64,000 nt of DNA from Panonychus citri (GCF_014898815.1 NW_026515482.1:3038001-3102000), one strand, 5' to 3'; numbered from the stretch's first letter, positions 13,601 to 26,822 are shown. Translations and numbers: made by a program. Notes: generated by a model from the letters alone, not told the origin.

Positions 13601-16600
13601 GATGGATGATGTTTGGTCATCTTCTGGTCATAATTTTGCCACCATCAAGCCAATCAAGTTACTCTATTTGCTTGAGAAGCTCAATTTCAATCTGGATCAA
13701 CCCTTTTTTTGCTCATACAACTATTGTTATCACCATGATAATGACCATTGGTCATTGCAAATGACCAAAAACAAAGGAAAAAACAGTTAATATGATTTTA
13801 TCTTTTAATTGTTCAACAGACTAATACAATTCATCATTCACACACATGATTATTGCTTATCAAGTAATCAACTAATTGTAATCAAATGAAAACGGGAAAA
13901 AATTACTATTTATTGCCCTTGAAAACATCATTTATAAATCAAAGGTTATTAATTGTTACTCCATTGGTAACTTTGTTGATAAATTAAAGTGAAAATAAAC
14001 AATTGATTAACTAACCATTTAATCACCAGTCTGATCAGGTTCAATTTATAAATAAATTAACTCTCGACATGGACAATTAAATAATATTTGAACAGAATTA
14101 AACCAATTTCAATAACGATACAAATTAAATAATATTAATTTAGTTCAAATGACTAAACGTTTCCAAATCTGAATAATTGATCATTACACTGAATTAACAA
14201 TTAAAAATAAATAAAATAGTAAAATAGTAAAATTAATCTTCTTGATAAATGGATGGAAATTTAAATTGTAAATCAATTAAATTGGTGATTTAAATCAATG
14301 AGTAATTACGAGGAGAAACAAAAAGTAATCAATCAATAATTATGATTAAAAGTCAAAAATGATTATTATTGTACATTTTGGTAACAATTAAAGTTAATCA
14401 ATAGTTTTTTTCCAATGAATTGTATTAGTTAGTATATTGAAAGTTGATTGATAACTATTAATATCTCCACATGAAATTAACCATCAAGAATCAGGCATTT
14501 TGATAGTAATTAATTAAATGTAATCACGAAATGGTTGTTAACCTTGTTCAGCAAATCAAATAGAAATGAGAAATTTTTTCTTCTCTCTCTCTCTCTCTTT
14601 CAATGTTATATTGTTATTCAGTTAGATAATGAGTTGGAACTTTTTCCCTCCCACCATCAGATAATCATTTCCATCTTCAAGTTCAATATGATTCCTGAAT
14701 TCTGAACTGAATCACCATGTGTGTGTATATATATATACCTATTGTTATTATTCATTTGAATCATTCATGGAGTTCAGTTATGGATGAAAAAGTTTTTTTC
14801 TTCTACCATTGTTATCATGATGGTTGATAATCATGATAATATTATATTAATTCTTGTTCAATGGTAAATTAAACTAATCCATAAGGATCGACTATTGTGT
14901 CAACTTGAATAGAAAATGAATTGATTACCCTGAAATCGTAAGTTCATCAGATGAACCAGACAAAATAGTGGAAAAGTTCTGAATATTATTCATTTTTTCA
15001 ATTCGTTACAACGATTGAGACTTAAGTGCTAATAATTGTTTATAATTGATACTATTTTGATTGGAGTTATTAATAAATTCAGAGTTGGAGAAAAAAAAGT
15101 TCATAAGATGAGCTGAAGTTTCTACAAAGTTTTCATGATATTCAGTAATAAGATTGTGATTCCCAATTGATTGTAGCAATTTAAGCTTACAATCTGAATT
15201 TCAATCAAATTGTTTCATGATAAATGGGATTGAGTAAAAGTGAAAATATCAATTTAGGTTATAACAAAATCAATCAATCTTTCAATTTTTTCATCAAACA
15301 GATTTCCAAAAGTATTTTATCATCATTGGTTATCATCATCATCTTTATCATGATTATCATGAGGTTCAATCTGTAAAGATTAGGGTTTGATATTAATGAT
15401 ACATGATAATTTCCATTGAGAGGAAAAAATATTCCCGAGTAGAATAATTTTCAATTGGAATTTTTATTTTATCACATTTTATGATCATGAGGTTTGGACG
15501 CTCTGAAAATTTTGCTACTGGTCAAGATAAATGACCTTTCAAAATGTTACCAAATCTTCAGTAATGATAATCACTGACAGAATCGCATGGTGAGTGACCA
15601 TTGGAAGAGGAAACTGTTTGGGGTCATTTCCATGATCGACTACGATTCTTGTATTTAGCTTTTTAAGAGAGCAAAAAAGTTATTAGATTCACCTCTTGCT
15701 CCTATCATTTTCTCCCGATACATATAAATACATAATAAGAATCATGATGATCCTGAATACCTAAAGGCGATAAATAGTATAAAAATTTATAAGAATTTGG
15801 TGAAAAATATTTGAGAAAAAAAAAGTTCTGAACTTTTCACATCTCATGAAAGAGAAAATTTTTCCAATTCTAAAAGTGTCACTTTTCCCTACTCAATTGA
15901 ATCAAATTCTGTTCCATAATAAGGTCAAAATCATCATATCTATGCTATGAAAGAATATGAAAAGACGAAGGTGAAAATATTAATAATAACTCTGATTCCA
16001 AGTTGAATTAAAAAATTCATGGAAAATTTCAAAATCTAAAGTTCCAGTTCGATCCAATTAACATGTAACATTTTCTTAAACCTTTGATTCTCATCAATTC
16101 AGATTATTGTCTTGAATGAGTTAACTTTTCACTCTGTTCATTGATACTCTAATGGTGATAATATAAGTAATAATCAACTCAGAATTATTACTTCCGGTGA
16201 ATAATTATCATATCACATTGAATTAACTATTGATACAGAAAAAAAGTACATATAATTAGGATCAAGTTAATATAATTTTCTACATGATAATAATCATCCA
16301 CACCCAATGGTCATCATGAAAATACTCAATGAAACGACAATGATATTTACAGTGTTCTGGGTATAATGGGTATTCAAGTAAATAATAGTAAATAAGATCA
16401 AACAAGAATCATTGAATTGATATCATCCTCTTTCAATAGGCAAGATTGTTTTCTCATCATAAATAATATCATCATCATCATCATCATCTATTCCTATTCA
16501 AACATGGTGAAGATTGAGTAGGAAACAAACGATGATGATGACGATAATGTTGATAATATTGATATTCCTTGAATGGACAAAGATAATGCAAAAATAATCA

Positions 16601-19600
16601 TTTGTTTTTATTGATATATTGCCTATTCCTATGTGTATTTGGGTGGGTGAATTAAAGTGTAAATCTTACCTTGTTTCAATTGGATATTATTTCTGAACCA
16701 AGTTAATTTGGTTTCCGGTTTAGTTAATGAGCTAGTATTACAATTTAAGGTTATCCTTTGAGCTTCTTTGGCGTATATTGTGTAATGATGTTTCCTGGTT
16801 TCACTGGAAGAGATTAAACTTGGATAATTGTTGAAATGATTAGAATCAGATTTCAATTGGATTGAATTATCTTCGGAATTAGTTGAGGTGGAAGATATTG
16901 TGAAAGATGATGGTGAAGGCAACGATGATGAATGATGAATATTATGATGAGGAGTTTTGGAAGATCCTTTTAAAACTGGAGCGGAAGATAAAATGAGAAC
17001 CTCCTTTGGTCCAGCTGATAAAGAATTAGAAGTTTTTTTAGTTAGAACTTTTTGTTTACAAATCGAAATTGGTAAAACCGAAATTCGAAATTAGTTATGA
17101 ACGATAACAATTAACTGATAATCATTTATGCTGTTTATTTGTTTACTCTGTTGATAAATTTACTTTTGGGTTGACAGTTTTACCTTCAATTCATTCAAAA
17201 TTCATGATAATCTTAACTTATGAGAGATTAGAGATTGAATTTTAGTTGGAGTTTTGAACGTAAACTTTTTGTTCAGATTATTTTTCTAGGAATTTAGTAC
17301 ATGGGAGCGGAAACGGATGTGCAAAAAAAAATAGAAGTGGGAAATAAGTAGGAAACGGAAGGAAGAAAAAAAGATTGAAATAGAAGAAATTTTTTTTTTC
17401 TTCAATTTTGTTCGACAAACAATAAATCAAAAGGTTATCACGATAACAATAGAAACACTATGGATACGATTTTTCTTCATGATAACTAAACATTTCCAGT
17501 AAACTCGCTAAGAACAATTGTTATCTACAATAGTTGAATGAGTTTAGTTAATAGACTAAGGAAAACTTTTTTTTTTAGATTGAATGGAAATTAATTGTTG
17601 CTAATTAGACTAATTGTCGGATGGCAGCAATTTAGAAAGAAAGAATATGAATAATTTAAAATTTTAATAATAAGAGAATTTTTCGAAATTGGATTCATAT
17701 TCTGTTCGCCATGAACCCTTTTTGTTAATGGAAATATTAATGATGAAAATGAATAAAAGGAGAAGGAAAAAAGTCAATATTGAATTGGAAGAAAGTTCTG
17801 ATTCATAAGGAATTCCGCTGAATTACCATGATCATGATAATGACAAATATAAATATTTTTCAATGATAACCTGAAGGATAGATTGGTGAGTATTCAAAGA
17901 GTGAGAAAGATGATGAGTAAGAAGGTAGATTTGATAACACTATTTTTTTTATCAACCTGAGCTCAGAAATGATTCTGAAAGTTATGAGTTTGAGAGAGAG
18001 AGAGAGAGAGAGAGAGAAACTCCGAAAAGTTCTGAAACTATTCAATATGTATTATTTACCGAATGAAAAAAGTAGAAACCTAGAAAAGAATCAACTAACA
18101 AAATTGAATTATATTTCTATACTTATATCATATTCTGGTTACATATTTATTCATTCATTCAGATAAAATTCAGATTCTGATCAGAGCTCAAAAGAGTGGA
18201 TGGAATTGTAAAGAATCCCAACAAACAATGTATTCAAAAACTTACCTTTTAAAACTTACTATCCACCCTGAGGCTGTTCAAACCTGAGATTATGTACCAT
18301 TGATACATTATTATTACAATGCTATGAAATTCTGAAGATAAACACTAATAGTTTTTTTAGAAATGCCGTAAAGCTCATAACCAGACTAACTGTTGAAGCC
18401 TAATGAAAAATCTCAAACTAACCAGCCAATTAACATATTCTTTCTCATAGAATGAGCTTTGTAATAAGTTATTGTTATCATGAATTCTGTCAGTTTTTAT
18501 TATAAAATGATTATCGAAAACAATTTATGATATTCAATTCAAATTAACCCTTTTCAGCATCTTTAGAATCCAGGTAAACATTGAAATGTCTTATTTATCG
18601 TATCCTTATATTAATAAATTAACTTCTAAATCGTATAAACAGTTTCTAGTATTAAATTTTATCGAAATTTCTTCTTCGATTTCATTTTATCCTTGTCATG
18701 TTAGCTACAAGTAATATTTTCATGGTGAAATTCAATTTGATTCACTTGGTTGTGGTGAAAATTATTATCAAACTTACCCATCACAGTTAACTTTGAGCCT
18801 GAGCGTATTGGTTTGTTATTAAGAGCTGGACCAACCTAAATTTGGATTAAAGGATAATCGGATTAAGTTTAATTGATTTAGATTAACTGTTGGTTAATTG
18901 TGACGATTTTTCTTCTCTCTACCTGACATTGGTAATCTCCTTCATCTTCTAATTGGACGTTATTGATTCGTAAATTAAAAATTCCTAATGTTTGTTGCAC
19001 TTTCATTGAATATCTCGGGAATCCTGGGATTTCAGGATCAAATCCTAACAATGAAAAAAAAATTCAACCGAGTCAATGACAATTACCATAGAATTACAAT
19101 TAATAATTAATCGATGTGTAAAAACAATAATGACCAAGTAATTTAAATAAATTACCACCAATTACAAATTGCATATTGATGCAGTCACAACAACAATTTA
19201 ACAGGCTAGTCGATTTGATTGAATTGATTGCGATGAATATTGGAAAAGCTTTTGACAACAACAATAGTATTAATAATATCCGAAGTTTAATAATCCAGGA
19301 AATGAGAACTCAATGAGGATTGAACTAAATAGGTAACTCAAGTGATGAGGATAATGGTGGAAAAAAAGATGCTTAAAATATGAGAAAAGAGAAAGGGTTA
19401 AATGATATCATCCTCATCACCATTGAAAAGATAATAATGATGAGGAAAATTAGGAAAAGATGAATAGATGACTTGTAATGATGTTAATCATTAATGAGTT
19501 TGTTTTGATTGTCAAAATTAATGAAAATTTGTGTTTGAAAATTTTACTTAGTCTAAACTAACCAGAATAACTATTATATAAAAAGATTGGTTATCGAGTG

Positions 19601-21155
19601 AGCGATAATTTAAAATTAGAACTTTCGATTCTTGTTCGAAAATAAAACGAAGGGAAATAAGTTTCGAACCTCTTTTTCAATCTTCTTCTTTATCCACAAT
19701 TACCATTGATTCTTTGGATTAATTGAATGTAAAGAAAGAGAGGAAGAGAGGAAGAGATAATGTTGATGATAAAGGTAAATGTGATTCTTGAATGAAATTC
19801 ACCCTGAATGAGCTTTTCTCTTCCCAGGATAATATTCAAGAAGGAAAACTAATTCAATGGTAAAAGATAACATGTAATCTCATCTAAATTTTTTATCTTC
19901 CCATTTTCAGCCTTTTCCTAAATTGAATTAAATTATTACCTTTGATTATTATGATTGTTATTCGTTTTACAATTAGATTAAATTTCAAGCTCAAATCAAA
20001 TTGTTCACAATTTGATAGAAAAAGACTTAACAATTAAATGGTAATCAAATGCATCTTAAATTGCAAACAATAATGTAAATGAAAAATCCTCAATCCCGAG
20101 TTTGAAATTTGTTATCGTAGCAAAATTGAATCTCAATTCAAGTGTAACAATTAATAATCAATGATCCAGATAAATGAAATGATTACTTTTGTTGCTTCAA
20201 ATGATCAACATATCTTTTTAATTAGTGTTAATTAGAAAATCATGTCACTCGGTGATTTAATTTCAATTAACTTTTCTTCATCCATGTAAAACAGGATAAA
20301 CCAGGAAATGGATAACAAAAGTTAAGGCAAAAGAGAAAAGGTGAAAAAATTATCAACCTTTTGTTTCCCTTTGAACTTTTTTATAATGTAAACAAAAGAT
20401 TGAACAAAATTCATCAATTCATTAGATTACAATTCAAATTGAAATTTAAATTCAATTCGACACTTTTAGGTTACAACATTTAAAGGAATCATTATCATGA
20501 TGATAATATTTAAGGAGGAACAGGAATGAGAAAGTTGGTGAGAAAATCGGAAGAGGGAGAGCTCATGAGTTTTCTCATCTCATCAGAACTTTTTTCCCTA
20601 AAAGATTCAAGTTCTAATTCATTTGCATTACAATAGAGTGACAGTGAATTTAATTCCTAAAATGTTCAGCTCAAGATAATCCAAGTTAATTGTTGTTAAA
20701 TTGTTTGAAATTAGAAGAGTTTTCACCTTCAAAATTTCAAAATTCATTGTCTAGTTTTGAATATTTCTTATTGAGCTCATGAAATTTGGCGATAACAGAA
20801 TTTTTCATTTGCATTAATTGATATTTACAATCTTTTTGCTGTGATATTATAATATTAGTGTAGATTTGTTTCAATCCAAACAAAGATAAATAATAAGTAT
20901 AATCAAATGCTTTGATTGTCTAATCTTTTTTGATAGGAATCATGGATTAGGATCAATAGATTAGCATTTGTCGTTTTTATTATATTACACTGGATAATCT
21001 TAGGAATTAGAATCAATATTTACCTAAAAGGAATCCATCCTTACTCCATTGAACTGAACCTTTCTGATTACCCACCGTGCATTCAAGTTCAACATCATCG
21101 CCCTCTGTAATTGTCATATCAACAGGAACCACCCGAAAAAATTGATTATCTGAAT
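8..21155 (-). CDS. nephrin / Sticks-and-stones / Hibris family adhesion receptor (multi-exon, 5' end missing)
   Basis: Ten exons on the minus strand join in frame to about 1,341 codons. In transcript order they are 21024-21155, 18923-19044, 18778-18835, 16670-17014, 9723-9899, 3662-3958, 3227-3526, 2149-2751, 1694-2068 and 8-1623. All junctions are GT-AG. Every intron is phase 1 except the phase-0 intron inside Ig1, a pattern typical of Ig-domain genes. The product has about nine Ig domains, one fibronectin III domain, a transmembrane helix and a cytoplasmic tail of about 150 residues. The first Ig starts with the family's FRVVP...VQWSKDGFLLG pattern. Family members act at the plasma membrane in cell-cell recognition, such as myoblast fusion, nephrocyte diaphragm and eye patterning, with Kirre/Roughest partners. 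Nine Ig plus Fn3 excludes the five-Ig Kirre group. The signal-peptide exon was not located. The choice between Sns and Hibris cannot be made here. Confidence 0.88.
1694..2068 (-). CDS. nephrin-like gene, exon: Ig7
   Basis: The exon starts HKPKFFTPL. It has the Trp in NYNWYKNG and the second Cys in DGGEYECEAS. At the expected first-Cys position the sequence reads FIINMTAIG, so the canonical disulphide partner seems to be missing. A long loop with many charged residues lies between strands C and F. Confidence 0.86.
2149..2751 (-). CDS. nephrin-like gene, exon: Ig5 and Ig6
   Basis: Two Ig domains sit in one exon. Ig5 has VRLECLSTGGNP, LKWYKG and ATYRCESSN. Ig6 has VKLFCETGSCNPTCEVTWF and SIVVCKSYN, with two extra cysteines near the first canonical one. 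The 603-nt length keeps phase 1. The intron that usually separates Ig exons is absent between these two domains. Confidence 0.87.
3227..3526 (-). CDS. nephrin-like gene, exon: Ig4
   Basis: One complete Ig domain, with LNLECTIGPSNP (first Cys), ITWTVDG (Trp) and YKTVTCFGHS (second Cys). The first codon is completed across the junction to Tyr. The exon ends VQII at a gtaagc donor. Confidence 0.87.
3662..3958 (-). CDS. nephrin-like gene, exon: Ig3
   Basis: One complete Ig domain, starting VPPGTPQIEGY. It has the first Cys in LTLACISRGGNPSP, the Trp in LHWLKDN and the second Cys in NNALVTCEAVN. It ends LTVL and is flanked by ttttag and gtaagt, phase 1 at both ends. Confidence 0.87.
6669..7602. 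repeat. imperfect direct repeat, two copies of about 110 bp
   Basis: Copies lie at 6669-6781 and 7486-7602. Both read through a CT-rich start, CCCCTGAAAA, TGAGATTG, AAAAAAGTTCTG, TAAGC-GGAA, a TTGCAGATT segment and CAGACAT-ATTAAGAATT. They differ by small indels. They may be two copies of a short dispersed repeat or an ancient local duplication. Confidence 0.6.
7806..8135. mobile_element. MITE-like element with 53-bp imperfect terminal inverted repeats
   Basis: The left end (7806-7858) and the right end (8083-8135) are inverted copies starting GGTTTGGGTCGTAAACA, with about five mismatches. The 330-bp body has no coding capacity. Near the left end a second copy of the subterminal motif (GAGCTTAGATCAAAACAGCT, 7867-7886) repeats the right-end sequence, giving tandem subterminal repeats. 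No clear target-site duplication is visible, so the superfamily is unassigned. Confidence 0.75.
9191..9262 (+). tRNA. tRNA-Glu (anticodon CTC)
   Basis: The cloverleaf can be folded by eye. The acceptor stem pairs 9191-9197 with 9255-9261, with one G-T pair. The D arm holds TAGTGGTTAGGA, which is also the A box. The anticodon stem CCTGG/CCAGG (9217-9221, 9229-9233) encloses the loop CTCTCAC with anticodon CTC at 9224-9226. The T arm CCGGG-TTCAATT-CCCGG holds the B box. There is no intron, and CCA is not encoded. It lies inside an intron of the nephrin-like gene on the opposite strand. A T-run shortly downstream (9268-9272) could end RNA polymerase III transcription. Confidence 0.95.
9723..9899 (-). 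CDS. nephrin-like gene, exon: second half of Ig2
   Basis: The exon encodes DSYTIVITDG through the DNGVQYTCKA motif (second Ig2 Cys) to MSISVL. The acceptor is ttaccag and the donor gtaatt. The intron towards the Ig3 exon is about 5.8 kb and the one upstream about 6.8 kb. These two are the largest in the visible gene. Confidence 0.84.
9900..16669. other. large intron of the nephrin-like gene, no gene seen
   Basis: About 6.8 kb of AT-rich DNA with short CT, GT/TA and ATC tracts (for example 14581-14600 and 16467-16489). Short ORFs here are AT-biased, lack recognisable domains and overlap on both strands. No element ends or RNA genes were recognised. Confidence 0.5.
16670..17014 (-). CDS. nephrin-like gene, exon: first half of Ig2 with a Ser/His/Asn-rich insert
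   Basis: The exon starts with AGPKEVLIL, the Ig2 entry typical of the family, and ends with ITLNC...LTWFRNN, which holds the first Cys and the Trp. Between them are about 60 residues rich in Ser, Thr, His and Asn. This low-complexity insert is not expected in the fold and may be a loop before strand B. The phase-1 junctions are consistent at both ends. Confidence 0.8.
17992..18017. repeat. (GA)n microsatellite
   Basis: An uninterrupted GA dinucleotide run of about 13 units in the 1.76-kb intron between the Ig2 and Ig1 exons. The ORFs that cross it on both strands are artefacts of the repeat. Confidence 0.9.
18778..18835 (-). CDS. nephrin-like gene, exon: last strand of Ig1
   Basis: This 58-nt exon encodes VGPALNNKPIRSGSKLTVM, the final strand of Ig1 in this family (the VGP...S.A.LTV pattern). 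It is bounded by tttag and gtaagt. It is separated from the previous exon by an intron of only 87 bp. Confidence 0.82.
18923..19044 (-). CDS. nephrin-like gene, exon: second half of Ig1
   Basis: The exon encodes FDPEIPGFPRYS and then the DEGDYQCQ motif with the second Ig1 cysteine. The phase joins exactly to the previous exon (G|GA gives Gly). It ends in phase 0 at CAG|gtagag. It was too short to stand out as an ORF and was found by translating between splice sites. Confidence 0.85.
21024..21155 (-). CDS. nephrin-like gene, exon: first half of Ig1
   Basis: This exon encodes the start of the first Ig domain, including the first Cys (VELECTVGNQ) and the Trp of strand C (VQWSKDG). The acceptor reads cccacag and the donor gtaaat. 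The exon begins in phase 1, so at least one upstream exon with the signal peptide must exist. The read-through upstream of the acceptor has a hydrophobic stretch but also a consensus acceptor, so it is treated as intron. Confidence 0.85.
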
Positions 21156-24100
21156 CTGTGGGCACAAGAAGATGAAAAAAAAGGAACAGAATTAGATTAG
21201 AAATAGCATATTGGAAAATAGAGATTACAAAATAACAATAAGAGTTTATATCAAGAGAAAGTTTCAATGGTAAATCTGATTTCATGATAATCTTGATGAG
21301 AAAATGAAATTTTGATTGTTATCATTGTATTTTCAAGTTTTTCAAACATAAAAGTTTACTAATAACATCAATTGTTATCAACAGATGATAATAGAGAGTC
21401 ATCATCATCATCATATCGCTTATAGATGGGAGCTGATAGGTGATATCATGATGATGATGATTTTTTTTTCATTCAATTCTAATGTTATCTTGTTATCTGA
21501 ATCATTATTACAACCTTGTGACATTGTAAATATTTATCTGAACAAGAATCAGGTTCAATGTGATAAGATAACATCAACAGGGAGTAACAACTCATAGAGA
21601 TTTCACACCGGTGGAAGTCAGGGTGTGTTTCAATGAGATGAAGAGGAATAGAACAAGTAATAGAAGAGATAAAAAAATACTCCCAGAGAATCGTTTATGT
21701 TACCATGAGTAAGAAAAACAGAAGACGAAGGAGAGAAAAAAAAAAGTTCCAAAGGAAAGTTGAGGCTCATTAGCTGTTAAAAGCATCGGAGATACAATAA
21801 CATGGTAAAAATAAAGAAGATGATGATAAAAGAGACAAGAGATAGTGGGAAAAAAGATGAAGATGATTTCCATCATCATTATCATCTTCATGGTAATGAT
21901 TCACCATGGAAGTGAGAAGATGAAGAACTAGAAAAAAAAGATCCTCAAGAAAGAAAAGAAAATGCTTTTTTTGAGAAAGACTGTAATTGTCTCTCTTTTT
22001 TCACATTACTATTATTATTTTTCATTGTTATTTTATCATCATGGTGATGAATATGAGAGAGAGAGAGATGAGGTCTTGCTGAAAAAATTGGAAAACAATG
22101 GTTTGTGATAACTTAAGTTATCAATTGAAAATCAATGTTCACGAATCAAGTTCATTGTCTTATACCCTTGATAATCTTCATGGTTAAAGTTCAGGGTAAG
22201 AGATTGGAGATGATTTTCTTTCTCTTAAAATCATACAAATGGAAAAAATGGAGATTAGATGAAGAAAATAATGGTGATGATGATGGTGATGAGAGAGAGA
22301 GGATGAAAAAATGAGTTACAATTGATTATCATAATTATGAGATGAGAAGGAATAATATTATAAAGGAATAAGCTATTGAAGGTTGAGTCTTATCATGAAG
22401 ATGATATTCAACATGGAATAGGTTGAAGAGGATAAATAGTGAACGATCAAGAAGAAGAGCAAGAGTGTGGTGGTTGCGATCAATTAAACAGGAATAGAGA
22501 TGAGAAAGGACAAGGAAAAGCAAAAGCAAAAGAGACAGAAAGAGAAAGAGAGTGAAATATATAGCTATTTATTCAGCTAATTTCTGAAAATAATCTGGTT
22601 GGATTTTGGATAACACTTAGATTCACTTTCTCTTATTAGAAACAAAATATAATGATAATACACAAGGAGAGAGAGAGAGAGAAAGTATGTGAGAAAGTAA
22701 AAGATGGAGGAAGAGAAAAAATAGTTTCATATAATACTAATAATCTTAACGGAAATAAAATCTATCTTTCTCTCTTTCTCTCTTTGAGATTTTGGATGGT
22801 ATGAGAGAGAAGCTTAAAGGAAGGATCAAAATGAGGTGGGAGTAGGTGGTGGGTAAGATTCTAATAGTATATAATCCTTGGCATCATTTTCTGGGAGGCA
22901 AATTGATCCCCAAATTAATGTAATGAGTTATCTGGTTGGATGTTGTATTAAAAGGAGGATGAGGTGCAAGTGAGTTCAGTGAGTGGGTGAGCCGAAGCAG
23001 AAAAAGGTAATTGCAAGTGAGAAGCTACTCTGAGTGAGAAAATATTAATTGGTGAGTAAAAAAAAGTTCATAAGCTTGAGTTTTGAAACAGTGATACCTA
23101 ATTCCCTGTCCTTCTGCTCCCCATGCTCTCTTAAAACCAACTATCTCTCTGTTTCTCTCTCAATCTGATGAAATTCTTAAGATGATGAAGCTAAACTAAT
23201 GTTATCGAACGGATAAGCCCACTTAGAACCTTATTTTTTCTCCAAGATTAATATTCGATAGCATCACTCCCAATGAGAATAATAAGACGAAACCTCTTCC
23301 TATTTCGATAATGATAATGATGATGATGATGATGATACACATCTTTTCATCTTCTTATTTTCTTCTAACATCATAACAACTCATCTTTCATCCTCATAGT
23401 CATTGATTTCATCAGTCATCCAGTTCGCTTTCTTATTTATTGTTTACCTTACTCAATTTACTATCATCATTTTCGGTTTCATGGTGAAAGTACATATAAT
23501 ATATTTAGATGATAATAATAGTAAAGATAATGATAATATTATCGTGTTCATGTTATAGCTTTTCTCCTAAAATATCTAAACCGATATGCTAATCAGATTA
23601 ATAAATTATTCTCTTAATGCTAAAATCTTTGAAAATGATAATTCCTCAATCAATTGAATGAATAATATTTCTTACTAAATAACTTGTACTCAGAACATTT
23701 TCTCATAAAGAATTGACTTTCAAACAAAAATCGAAATGGAAAAGGTTATCGATATGTTGAATAGATCAGAACTTTTTTTGGAAAAAACATTTTTTTGAAT
23801 CAATTTACAGGGGAACTGAATGAAACAGTCGTTGTGATATGAAACTATCGAAATCTCTTGGTGGTGATGAAATTTTTTCACAATTAAAAAATTGAATATC
23901 GTTAATCTCAACTGATTAACTTGATGATTAACTAACAACTTTTTGATTATATTGTATTGATTTTTTGTTCTCATAATCAACTCAAGTTCATTTTATTGTT
24001 TGAATTGTGTGGGAAGATGAAATTCAGGGTTTTCATGTAATAATCTCAGTAAACAAGACAGAAATTTGAATTGTATAATAATCAACAATTTACCTTAACT

Positions 24101-26589
24101 GGAAATTGAGTACATGATGTAATCAAATTTGGTGAAAAATTTAACAATTACAATTGATAAACAATAAGAGTGATTATTAAATATTGAGTTTCCGCCTTGA
24201 CAATGTGAATAATAATTTTGCAAGATTAAATTGTAATCATTTCAATCAGCAGTGAATTAAAGTGAAAAAGAACAAAAAAAAGTTCCAAATTCAGTCTGAG
24301 AATTTTCAATAATCTGTAAGGCGTAAATTTGGAAACAATGTTTCAAATACAATAATCATCAGTTAAGGTTTTCTTCATGATAGATTATGTGGATTGGATG
24401 TTATCCATTTTGTTTTCTCCCCTGAAGAAAATCATCATTTTCTCATCATATTCTCAACGATAATGCTTCATAATCATTATCTCTATGTATCGATAATATG
24501 AAGAAAGATAAATTTTTGTTTTCGTTGTTTCTATCTGAGCGAGAGAGAAACAACAACAATTACCCTGGAGGCATTTCAATATCATCACGATTATCATCAG
24601 CATTAACCGTCATTGTCCATCATCTTTGAACACTTAGAAACTTTTTCCAGTCTCGAATTTGCTGGATTCAATTATATTTGTAGCGAAAAAAAATCATGAT
24701 GGAAAAGGAGGGAAAAAGTTTCATGGTTATACCTTGGCATCAGGATTTCGAGTTCACCCTGAAACATTGAGTATGAAATGATAACATAATTTGAGTTTCA
24801 AGTTTCTGTGCTTTTTTCATGATAACATTGATTACTTTTCAACTTTTGCATGAATGTAATGTATACACACACAGGGAATTAATATTTTTTTCCTAATCAC
24901 AATCAAGCCTAAGGGTGAATTTTTTGTCGTTTTTCTCGATGGAAAAAAACTCTCATGTTTGACTCATGATTGGTTGGGAATAGAAAATTTCTTCTGTTCC
25001 ATGATAATTGTCTGAATAGAAAATGTGGAACTCAGCAAGTTCTGAGAGCCATTTTTCTAACAGAATCAAAATGTAATAAAATTCAAAAAAATCTCCATAG
25101 TTATGAAGTTAGTTCAGAAGTTTTTATTCATTCATTTTACTATTTTTCATGAAATTTGATAACAAATCCAGACAAATAAAAACCCTTGTTCGTATAACTT
25201 TCATGGTAATTATGAATCTACCTTGTTAAATATATAATTTGAACTTTATTTGCCGAGAATTGAGAAATTGAGACATCATATTTTTGATCGGAATTTTCTA
25301 TAGAATTTATATAAGTCTTCATGAGAAGATAAAATAAACTTTTTCCCTCTGAACGACGATTAGGTTACTTTTAACTTCGAATGCAACAGAATTGAAAAAA
25401 TCCTGGAAAAACTCTGATGGAATTCATGAGAAATATATACTGTTTTTAGCTCCCATGAGAGATCATGGTAATCATGAAATAATATTCATCATAATAGATA
25501 CAATCAACTTGAAATAATACGAAACAATTTATCATTTCAAGTGATTTAGATGATTACATTTCACCATTCACTCTGTCACTGATTAGCTAATGAAATGAAA
25601 CTTGATCTTAATCTGTCATGCTAATGATTGATAATACTATTTACTAATTTATATCAAGAAAAAAAATCTCTGGATGTAATTAAAATCAATTGTTGATTCT
25701 AGAGAGTCTCAGAGTTCATGGTAGAACATTCAATCTGAATAACAATCAGAACTCTGAGGAAAGAAAAAGAAAAATTTAGCTCTGATTAACTAATGGAATG
25801 AAGTAATCTCCGTGATATATGTGTAGAGAAACATATGAGTCTGATTTCTGAATTTTTAATGGTTTTTAATGGAAAATTCTGATAATCATGATAAAGAAAG
25901 CAACTTATGAAACATTGGCCTGAAATTGGAAAAGATTCATGGTATTTTCTCAGGTCATTCATCATGGAATATTATTCTCTTTTCTCTTTTTTTTCATGCG
26001 ATTCTATCTGATTCTAAAACATGAGAGGTCATATTTTCATTTCCATTATCTAATATTCACTTGGAATTGTTTCCATGAAAATCGTATTCTTGAGATGTGA
26101 ATGTTTTCCTTCATCAAGCTGATGAGAGATTTTTCTGAATTCGTAAGAGTTTCATCATTTATTCAACTTTATTCATGTAGTTAAATATTAATTTCTCACC
26201 TCATCATGAAACTATCATCATACTCAAGTTTCTAGTTTATTTTTATATATAAGTTCATTGATATTTAGCTTATTATAATTGGAGAAACCTTAACATTTAA
26301 GAAGTAATCAAATGAATTTCAATGGAAAAGTTTCATTTTATTACTTGACAATTGAAATCAAATGATTAATTTGAATTTCATTTTCCATGATAAAATCATC
26401 AAGGTAACATGAAAGAAAAATGAAAATGTCAAAGTTGATGGAGTAAAAATTCATTCATGATTCTTGAGGAAGTTCATATTATTATAGTTTTCTAAGATAA
26501 TTTCAGAATTTTTTCTTCTTCTCTCCTTAATCTCTCATCCACATCCCTTTTTATTACATCAGAATCATCTTCACTCTCTCGTTCATCTC

Positions 26590-26624
<35 letters not shown>

Positions 26625-26778
26625 CTTCCAAACCTTATCTTCCTTCTTTCATTTTACCTTTTAATTCAATTGAAGGTACAAAGAGGTATTAAAAATCAAT
26701 CCCAAGGATCCAAAAGAAACTTAACTTTGCTTTATAAAAGCAAAAAACTGTAAAAATAATTCTTCATCATTCTTTTCT

Positions 26779-26822
26779 CATCCTCATCCTCATCCTCTTC
26801 ATCCTCATCCTCATCCTCATCT
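26779..26822. repeat. (CATCCT)n minisatellite
   Basis: Six-base units CATCCT repeat about seven times with one interruption, in CT-rich DNA upstream of the nephrin-like gene. Confidence 0.8.

Noticed and set aside
21700..21891. Hydrophobic minus-strand ORF upstream of Ig1, considered as the signal-peptide exon
   Set aside because: It arises from AT- and ATC-rich sequence, and no convincing donor giving the required phase was seen.
22335..22529. Possible signal-peptide exon (MLLLFLVLS-like) for the nephrin-like gene
   Set aside because: The codon read as the start is TTG, not ATG. The hydrophobicity comes from CT-rich DNA, and no suitable phase-1 donor was confirmed.
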